5,222 nucleotides of DNA from an uncultured Clostridia bacterium (lineage in GTDB: Bacteria > Bacillota_A > Clostridia > Christensenellales > UBA1242), in contig CANRFP010000069.1 in assembly GCA_947629895.1 (NCBI GenBank), positions 1-5,222 on the forward strand, written 5' to 3'. Every line of letters starts with the position of its first letter. The stretch's first letter is position 1. A program made the position numbers and the translations under genes. The notes beneath the pieces are model-generated. The model searched no databases and had not been told where the DNA came from. It worked only from the letters and a program-made list of their open reading frames with translations. Shown one piece after another: positions 1-3,490 of the stretch.

Positions 1-1
1 G

Positions 2-673
2 CTGAGCAGTGTAAATCTTTCCACGGCGCCTCGCTATGACTGCTTATTTGGACTTGCATCCTCAAGCAAGGCAGGCTCGTCAGTGTCGGGTGATTGTCAC
101 AGCGTTATCAGACTGGACGGCAATAGATTTTTGTTTGCGCTGTGTGACGGCATGGGCAGCGGTGAAAAGGCCAGCGAAAAAAGCGAAACAACGATCAGCC
201 TTATTGAAAATTTTTATAAAGCCGGCTTTGACAATGACATAATTCTGTCTAGCGTCAACAAATTGTTAAACTTGGAGCGTGATGACGTGTTTTCGACCAT
301 TGATGTTTGTGTTGTAGACTTGAAAAACGGCATTGCCGACTTTGTAAAAATGGGCAGTCCGCCAAGCGTAATAAGGCGCGAAAATTCAATCGAACTTGTG
401 ACGGGCAGCGCCTTACCTGTCGGCGTCTTGCAAGAGGCAAAAGCGACCACGGCAAAAATTGTGTTAAATCAAAAAGACATGATTGTGCTTTGCACTGACG
501 GAATAAGCGATGCTTTTTCAAGCGACCTTGAATTTAAGGACTTTTTGCTTTCAATCAACTCAGCCAATCCGCAAGAATATGCTGATAAGATTTTGCAAAA
601 AGCGCTTGCGGGGAATAATGGCTATGCAGTTGACGACATGACATGCCTTGTTGTAAAGATTTTTAAACCATAA
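2..673 (+). CDS. spoIIE: SpoIIE-type PP2C serine phosphatase, C-terminal part (5' end outside the window)
   Basis: The reading frame is open from base 2 to the TAA at 671-673, giving 223 residues with no start in the window, so this is the C-terminal part of a longer protein. The GTG at 83 is an internal valine of the SGD motif, not a start. PP2C/SpoIIE metal-binding motifs appear in order: SGD (D31), DGMGSG (49-54), TDG (D166) and DDMT (211-214). GSPPSVIRR and LPVGVL lie between them, as in SpoIIE-family phosphatases. In Bacillus, SpoIIE dephosphorylates the anti-anti-sigma factor SpoIIAA at the asymmetric septum and so activates sigma-F in the forespore; its N-terminal membrane segments would lie to the left. 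Residues 1-27 form the run-in to the catalytic domain. The family assignment is firm. The gene name is an inference, because other SpoIIE-domain phosphatases share this domain. A terminator follows immediately. Confidence 0.85.
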   Translation: MSSVNLSTAPRYDCLFGLASSSKAGSSVSGDCHSVIRLDGNRFLFALCDGMGSGEKASEKSETTISLIENFYKAGFDNDIILSSVNKLLNLERDDVFSTIDVCVVDLKNGIADFVKMGSPPSVIRRENSIELVTGSALPVGVLQEAKATTAKIVLNQKDMIVLCTDGISDAFSSDLEFKDFLLSINSANPQEYADKILQKALAGNNGYAVDDMTCLVVKIFKP

Positions 674-697
674 AAGAGGGACTATTCCCTCTTTTTT
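672..697 (+). terminator. Intrinsic terminator of the spoIIE-like gene
   Basis: A perfect 10-bp stem (AAAAGAGGGA at 672-681, TCCCTCTTTT at 686-695) with a CTAT loop runs into a T tract. It overlaps the spoIIE stop codon and separates that gene from the tRNA promoter. Confidence 0.9.
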
Positions 698-706
698 ATA
701 AAATAA

Positions 707-735
707 TTGACAATTTGCTGCTTTAATGCTAAACT
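707..735 (+). promoter_or_regulatory. Promoter of tRNA-Leu (sigma-A type, extended -10)
   Basis: A consensus -35 box TTGACA (707-712) is followed by a 17-base spacer and TAAACT (730-735). A TGC immediately before the -10 box gives an extended -10. The predicted start of transcription is near 742, a few bases before the mature tRNA 5' end at 750. No terminator is visible between the tRNA and the SUKH gene, so this promoter may also drive that gene. Confidence 0.75.
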
Positions 736-749
736 ATTAAGGCAAACTA

Positions 750-835
750 GCGGGCGTGGCGGAATGGCAGACGCGCAGGTTTCAGGTACCTGTGATAGCG
801 ATATCATGTGGGTTCGACTCCCACCGCCCGCACCA
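750..835 (+). tRNA. tRNA-Leu, anticodon CAG, with encoded CCA
   Basis: This is a complete class II tRNA. The acceptor stem is GCGGGCG (750-756) paired with CGCCCGC (825-831), followed by discriminator A832 and CCA at 833-835. The D-arm region follows the 5' acceptor strand. The anticodon stem CAGGT (776-780)/ACCTG (788-792) closes the loop TTCAGGT, giving anticodon CAG at 783-785, which reads CUG codons. The long variable arm occupies about 793-807. The T arm is GTGGG-TTCGACT-CCCAC (808-824). The long variable arm, anticodon and discriminator A all fit leucine. The 3' 71 bases (765-835) recur exactly at 1682-1752. Confidence 0.95.
765..835 (+). repeat. Direct repeat, left copy (tRNA 3' portion; candidate attL core)
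   Basis: These 71 bases of the intact tRNA-Leu, from the D arm through CCA, are identical to 1682-1752. The match stops at both ends: A764 against G1681 on the left, T836 against A1753 on the right. In tRNA-integrating elements the copy that completes the functional tRNA marks one attachment junction. Confidence 0.85.
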
Positions 836-862
836 TATAAAGTAAGTAAAAAGTCTTAAATT

Positions 863-870
863 AAGGAGAG
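863..870 (+). promoter_or_regulatory. Ribosome binding site of the SUKH gene
   Basis: AAGGAGAG lies 5 bases before the ATG at 876. This favours that start over the in-frame ATG at 885. Only 40 bases separate the tRNA CCA from the start codon, and no convincing separate promoter is visible among them. Confidence 0.8.
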
Positions 871-875
871 AAAAA

Positions 876-1457
876 ATGGACGAAATGAAAAAAATAATAG
901 GGAGATTAAAATTAAAAGGTTTTCATTTTGAAAAGGGTTTATCAAACGAAGAATTTGATAAAATAGAAAAAACTTACAATTTTATTTTTCCAACTGAAAT
1001 TAGAGAATTTCTTTCTTATGGGATCCCAACCGAAAAATATTTTTATAATTGGCGAGATTTTAGTGAAGAAAATATAGAAAAAATAAACGGTTTTCAAAAA
1101 AATATAGAAGATGCATTTATATTTGATTTGGAACACAATGATTTGGCAGGTGATTTTAAAGACAAATTCCCAAAAGCAAAAGATGAAAAAGAATTAAAAA
1201 AATGTGTTCTTGATTATTTACATGCAAGTCCCAAACTTATTCCATTTTACGCTCATAGATGCTTCTTTGATGGACTGGATGATATGCCTATGGTTTCATT
1301 TTGGCAACCAACAGATTCGCCTATATGCGGAATCAATTTTGTTGATTTCGTTGAAAGAGAATTTTTTAATAAACATAAAGAAACATCGAAAGAAGAAGAT
1401 GAACAAATTGAGAAAAAATTACAAAAAACAGGAATCTGGAAAGATATTGTTTTTTGA
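876..1457 (+). CDS. SMI1/KNR4 (SUKH) family protein, possible orphan immunity protein
   Basis: The protein has 193 residues and is charged, with no signal peptide or membrane segment, so it is probably cytosolic. It shows the SUKH pattern. The N-terminal part has GLSNEEFDKIEKTY (21-34), then FPTEIREFLSYG (38-49), the 'helix plus P-x-x-hydrophobic-x-x-FL' signature. The C-terminal core has LIPFYAHRCF (121-130), SFWQPTDSPICG (141-152) and a VDFVEREF helix (156-163), the usual 'IP-hydrophobic-H-R ... TD' end of the fold. The last 30 residues are a Lys/Glu-rich tail. Known bacterial SUKH proteins are often immunity proteins paired with polymorphic nuclease toxins, but no toxin is present in this window, so the role here is an inference. 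Base composition is far more AT-rich than the flanking genes, which suggests transfer. The gene sits between two copies of a tRNA-Leu 3' end and may be co-transcribed with the tRNA. Confidence 0.75.
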   Translation: MDEMKKIIGRLKLKGFHFEKGLSNEEFDKIEKTYNFIFPTEIREFLSYGIPTEKYFYNWRDFSEENIEKINGFQKNIEDAFIFDLEHNDLAGDFKDKFPKAKDEKELKKCVLDYLHASPKLIPFYAHRCFFDGLDDMPMVSFWQPTDSPICGINFVDFVEREFFNKHKETSKEEDEQIEKKLQKTGIWKDIVF

Positions 1458-1590
1458 TTTTCGCAAAATCAAACTGTTGTCGCAAAATCAAAATTTGATT
1501 TTTTCAAGCAAAGATTTTAATTTTTTGATTTTTCATGCTAAAATGAGATGAAATCAAAATGTGTCGCATAATCAAACGGAAATAATCAAA
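1453..1590. repeat. Cluster of AATCAAA / TTTGATT heptamers
   Basis: Eight exact heptamers occur within 138 bp. AATCAAA starts at 1467, 1486, 1552, 1570 and 1584; its complement TTTGATT starts at 1453, 1494 and 1524. Three belong to a longer 13-mer, TCGCAAAATCAAA, found exactly at 1461 and 1480 and with one mismatch at 1564. Opposed copies form an AT-only hairpin (AAAATCAAA 1484-1492, TTTGATTTT 1494-1502) followed by T residues, which could act as a weak terminator for the SUKH gene. The density and the conserved 13-mer suggest protein-binding sites such as recombinase arm sites or iterons; this is an inference. Confidence 0.6.
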
Positions 1591-1644
1591 AAAAGACTTT
1601 TGGTCAGAGTGACACAGAATGCCATTCCGACACGAGTGGCGGAT

Positions 1645-1676
1645 GGGGTCCCCAAAAATGCTTGTCATTTTAGGGG
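1645..1676. repeat. GGGG-T-CCCC palindrome and overlapping 11-bp hairpin
   Basis: GGGGTCCCC (1645-1653) is a compact palindrome. Its CCCC arm can instead form a longer stem: CCCCAAAAATG (1650-1660) pairs with CATTTTAGGGG (1666-1676), with one mismatch and a 5-base loop. Two mutually exclusive foldings therefore share the same C4 tract. It lies 5 bases before the duplicated tRNA fragment. No T tract follows on the + strand, so it is not a standard terminator. It may be a dispersed repeat of this genome. Confidence 0.6.
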
Positions 1677-1681
1677 TAAAG

Positions 1682-1752
1682 TGGCAGACGCGCAGGTTTC
1701 AGGTACCTGTGATAGCGATATCATGTGGGTTCGACTCCCACCGCCCGCACCA
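1682..1752 (+). repeat. Direct repeat, right copy: tRNA-Leu 3' fragment (pseudo-tRNA, candidate attR core)
   Basis: The 71 bases are identical to 765-835 and include the anticodon arm, variable arm, T arm, 3' acceptor strand and CCA. The first 15 tRNA bases, which include the 5' acceptor strand GCGGGCG, are absent. The acceptor stem cannot form, so this copy should not yield a working tRNA. Complete identity suggests a recent event, gene conversion or functional constraint. It fits the displaced tRNA end left by an integration event. Confidence 0.85.
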
Positions 1753-1757
1753 ACGTC

Positions 1758-1818
1758 GCAACGGCGCTTTTGTCCCTGTTTTGCAAGAATGCAAAACTTG
1801 GACGCGGGCGCTTGTTGC
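1758..1818. repeat. Long symmetrical imperfect hairpin after the tRNA fragment
   Basis: The arms pair in four blocks. GCAAC (1758-1762) pairs with GTTGC (1814-1818), GCGC (1764-1767) with GCGC (1808-1811), GTCC (1772-1775) with GGAC (1800-1803), and GTTTTGCA (1778-1785) with TGCAAAAC (1790-1797). The loop is AGAA. The internal loops are 1x2, 4x4 and 2x2 bases, so 21 pairs form in near-perfect register. No coding function is seen. It could be a structured RNA, a REP- or MITE-like element, or part of the original tRNA downstream region. Confidence 0.55.
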
Positions 1819-1825
1819 TCCTTTT

Positions 1826-1853
1826 CCCCACAAATGTTAAAACATTTGTGGGG
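1826..1853. repeat. Perfect 13-bp inverted repeat (hairpin) upstream of the methyltransferase gene
   Basis: CCCCACAAATGTT (1826-1838) and AACATTTGTGGGG (1841-1853) are perfect complements separated by AA. There is no adjacent T tract on either strand, so a classical intrinsic terminator is unlikely. The pentamer ACGTC stands at 1753-1757 and again at 1854-1858, bracketing this hairpin and the preceding one; a 5-bp target duplication is possible but could be chance. It lies 29 bases before the methyltransferase start and could affect its expression. Confidence 0.6.
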
Positions 1854-1882
1854 ACGTCAAAAAAATATGATAGGAGTGAAGT

Positions 1883-2750
1883 ATGAACAAAGATAATTGC
1901 TCTATAATGAGAACGGCGATTTTAACAGCTTTTCCAAAAATTTTTTCAGATATAGAATTTGCCAATGAAATTTTTAGCCAGGCATTGCAACTTGCAAATT
2001 TTTATAATTTTTCATTTCAGCCAGAATTTTTTACAGCAAAGATGGCGGTTGAAATTGAGGCAAGATACAAGGCCGTCAGCAATGTATTACTTCACCAAAT
2101 TAAAAAAGCGGGGGGGGGGAGAAAAGGTTCTTGTGATTGAGATTGCGTCTGGGCTATCGCCAAGATGTTTGCAATTTGACAATGTGGATTATATCGAGTG
2201 CGATATGAAGCCCGTCATGGAATTGAAAAAACAAATTTTTAAAAATTTGAGCTTTCAAGACAAAATCAAAAACTTTTATAGTGTTGATTTGACAAATCCC
2301 GAGCAGTTAAGAAACTTTCTTTTTAAAATCCCGCAAACAAGCAAGTATAAAAAAGTCATTATTGTTTCTGAAGGGCTTTTTTGGTATATGAAAAAAGCAG
2401 AAATAACCAAAATGGCAAATGTTTTTGTACAAGTTTTTGGAGACAAACTGATTTGGATTTCTTCCGATTGTCCTGTAAAGACTCCTTTCACAAGCGAGTA
2501 TCGCAAAACCATATCAGATTCGGCAAATTCAAAGAGAAACACTTTTGAAGACATAGATGATTTTGTTGAATTTTTTCAAAAATTGGGATTTAACACATCA
2601 TGCAAAAGTTTAAGTAGCTTGATTTCGCCACAAAAAATAAAGGCAGGCAAGATTTTTTCTTTAACTACCGATGAAACGCTAAAAAGGATTGATTCATACA
2701 CAAATGTGGCATTAATGAGCCTAAAAAGATTGCAGTCGCAAAAAAATTAA
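1883..2750 (+). CDS. Leucine carboxyl methyltransferase-like (LCM/PPM1-type) SAM-dependent methyltransferase, frameshifted at a G10 tract
   Basis: The ATG at 1883 is preceded by AGGAG (1872-1876) at 6 bases. The first frame ends at the TGA at 2138-2140; the homologous continuation lies in the frame ending with TAA at 2750. The switch falls in ten consecutive G (2110-2119). With nine G the product would be 288 residues. In that joined protein an N-terminal SIMRTAILTAFPKIFSD segment (7-23) precedes ARYKAVSNVLL (60-70). A SAM-binding motif I, VLVIEIASGLSPR (82-94), follows, then YIECDMKPV (about 103-111) and SEGLFWYM (162-169). This order matches the LCM/PPM1-type O-methyltransferase family. The substrate is unknown. 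As written, the ribosome would make an 85-residue fragment lacking the SAM site. Options are a homopolymer sequencing error, slippage-based phase variation, transcriptional slippage, or a pseudogene. A terminator follows 6 bases after the stop. Confidence 0.75.
2110..2119 (+). repeat. G10 homopolymer at the frameshift point of the methyltransferase gene
   Basis: Ten consecutive G stand in an otherwise AT-rich gene, right after an A6 run (2102-2107). Loss of one G restores the 288-residue reading frame. Such tracts are classic sites of slipped-strand mispairing and also of sequencing error. Confidence 0.85.
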
Positions 2751-2756
2751 CAAAAT

Positions 2757-2783
2757 AAAAGTGAGGCAGTCCTCACTTTTTTT
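2757..2783. terminator. Bidirectional terminator between converging genes
   Basis: AAAAGTGAGG (2757-2766) and CCTCACTTTT (2771-2780) form a 10-bp stem with a CAGT loop. T residues follow on the + strand (to 2783) and a TTTTATTTTG tail follows on the - strand. It serves the methyltransferase gene (+) and the membrane protein gene (-), whose stop codon is at 2782-2784. Confidence 0.9.
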
Positions 2784-3408
2784 AGTTTATTATTTTTGCT
2801 TTTAAGATTTCTTCCTTAAGCCTTTCATATTCTTCTTGAGTTATTGCCATTGAATCACGAAGGTCGATCAGCAGTAGCAAGTCTTGGGCTTTATCTTTGA
2901 AAGTGTAGCGCTCTGGATTTTCTTTTTTGCTTGGCTTTGCCTTTCTTTTCTTTTTTGCAGGCTTTTTTACAACTTTCTTTGATTTTTTACAGCGAATCAG
3001 CGCGATTAGATACAAAACATTTGCGGTCAGATATGTAACGCCAAGGATAGACACCTCGACAATATTTTCGACTGAATGATTGATAGTTACAAACGCAACA
3101 AACACGGCAAGAGTCAAAATATTTAGCACGATTGCGGCAATGATAGTGGCAAACTTTTCTTTAAAAGTGGGTTTGTCAAACTTGAAAGCTCTGCTTAAAA
3201 CGGCATTCAGCCCTAAGCTGACAATTGAAAACACGATTATGCATATTTGCAAGATTGTTGAAGTGCTTTTTAGCAAATCTAATATCGGTCCGCCGCCTTT
3301 TAATGTGTTTAAAACAATCTTGACAACATCTACAGCAACAAGGGCAAGCAAGGCGAGTGCTGTAAACAGTCCAATTATGCCGGCGATTGAGGTTAATTTT
3401 CTTTTCAT
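2782..3408 (-). CDS. Four-helix membrane protein with Lys-rich linker and SHOCT-like C-terminal domain
   Basis: The protein has 208 residues. Four hydrophobic segments lie at about 8-33, 50-71, 86-109 and 117-139. A strongly basic linker follows (141-162, mostly Lys/Arg), and then a C-terminal amphipathic segment (about 174-205) containing LLLLIDLRDSMAITQEEYERL-type residues. That end resembles the SHOCT short C-terminal domain (pattern: leucines, then I-T-x-E-E-hydrophobic-x-x-x-K). The positive-inside rule places the linker and tail in the cytoplasm. The start is supported by AAGGAAGG (- strand, 3413-3420) 4 bases before the ATG. Its molecular role is not recognised; SHOCT tails are usually considered oligomerisation or interaction modules. 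It has its own promoter-like sequence and lies just downstream of the coupling protein gene, separated by that gene's terminator, so joint function is only a possibility. Confidence 0.8.
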   Translation of the reverse strand: MKRKLTSIAGIIGLFTALALLALVAVDVVKIVLNTLKGGGPILDLLKSTSTILQICIIVFSIVSLGLNAVLSRAFKFDKPTFKEKFATIIAAIVLNILTLAVFVAFVTINHSVENIVEVSILGVTYLTANVLYLIALIRCKKSKKVVKKPAKKKRKAKPSKKENPERYTFKDKAQDLLLLIDLRDSMAITQEEYERLKEEILKAKIIN

Positions 3409-3426
3409 AATTCCTTCCTTAACATA

Positions 3427-3455
3427 TTTTTAACACAAACCGCCACAAATGTCAA
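3427..3455 (-). promoter_or_regulatory. Likely promoter of the membrane protein gene
   Basis: Read on the - strand, TTGACA (3450-3455) is followed by a 17-base spacer and TAAAAA (3427-3432), with TGT just before the -10 box (extended -10). The predicted start near 3420 leaves only about 12 untranslated bases, so the RBS AAGGAAGG would lie at the very 5' end of the message. That short leader lowers confidence. Confidence 0.5.
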
Positions 3456-3464
3456 TACCCAAAT

Positions 3465-3490
3465 AAAAAAGCGAGATTGCTCTCACTTTT
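3465..3490 (-). terminator. Intrinsic terminator of the coupling protein gene
   Basis: On the - strand, AAAAGTGAGA (3481-3490) pairs with TCTCGCTTTT, around a GCAA loop and with one T-G wobble; the T tract runs to 3465. Its base overlaps the TAA stop codon at 3489-3491. Confidence 0.85.

Larger units (their letters stand above)
836..1752 (+). mobile_element. Candidate small integrative element or remnant at the tRNA-Leu 3' end
   Basis: The segment lies between two exact 71-bp copies of the tRNA-Leu 3' end and is about 0.92 kb if one copy is counted. It holds one complete AT-rich gene (SUKH family), a cluster of AATCAAA/TTTGATT heptamers at 1453-1590 and a GGGG/CCCC hairpin at 1645-1676. This matches the geometry of tyrosine-recombinase elements that integrate into tRNA 3' ends and restore the tRNA on one side. 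There is no integrase, excisionase or replication gene, so if this is an element it is a remnant, or it depends on an integrase encoded elsewhere. A rival explanation is segmental duplication of the tRNA followed by decay of its 5' part. Confidence 0.5.

Noticed and set aside
36..242. 68-codon open frame on the + strand
   Set aside because: It lies in another frame of the spoIIE-like gene, whose conserved PP2C motifs fix the true frame.
813..841. TATAAA at 836-841 as a -10 box for the SUKH gene
   Set aside because: The matching -35 position falls on TTCGAC in the tRNA T loop, a poor match fixed by tRNA structure.
1204..1551. 115-codon open frame on the + strand inside and beyond the SUKH gene
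   Set aside because: It overlaps a convincing SUKH gene in another frame, has no RBS, and its tail runs through the AT-rich heptamer repeats.
1758..1818. Possible integron attC site, since a single-gene unit with a nearby imperfect hairpin resembles a gene cassette
   Set aside because: The expected RYYYAAC/GTTRRRY core boxes are not present at the hairpin ends, and the repeat boundaries are tRNA sequence.
1826..1853. 13-bp hairpin as an intrinsic terminator
   Set aside because: No run of T follows on either strand; the + strand continues with ACGTC and a run of A.
1812..1871. Promoter for the methyltransferase gene (TTGTTG at 1812 or TATGAT at 1866)
   Set aside because: TTGTTG has only a poor -10 at correct spacing. 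TATGAT has no -35 and would start transcription after the ribosome binding site.
1561..1896. 111-codon open frame on the + strand across the hairpin, tRNA fragment and upstream region of the methyltransferase gene
   Set aside because: Its middle is the tRNA-Leu fragment read as protein and the rest covers hairpins. It has no ribosome binding site and overlaps the methyltransferase start; it is a chance frame.
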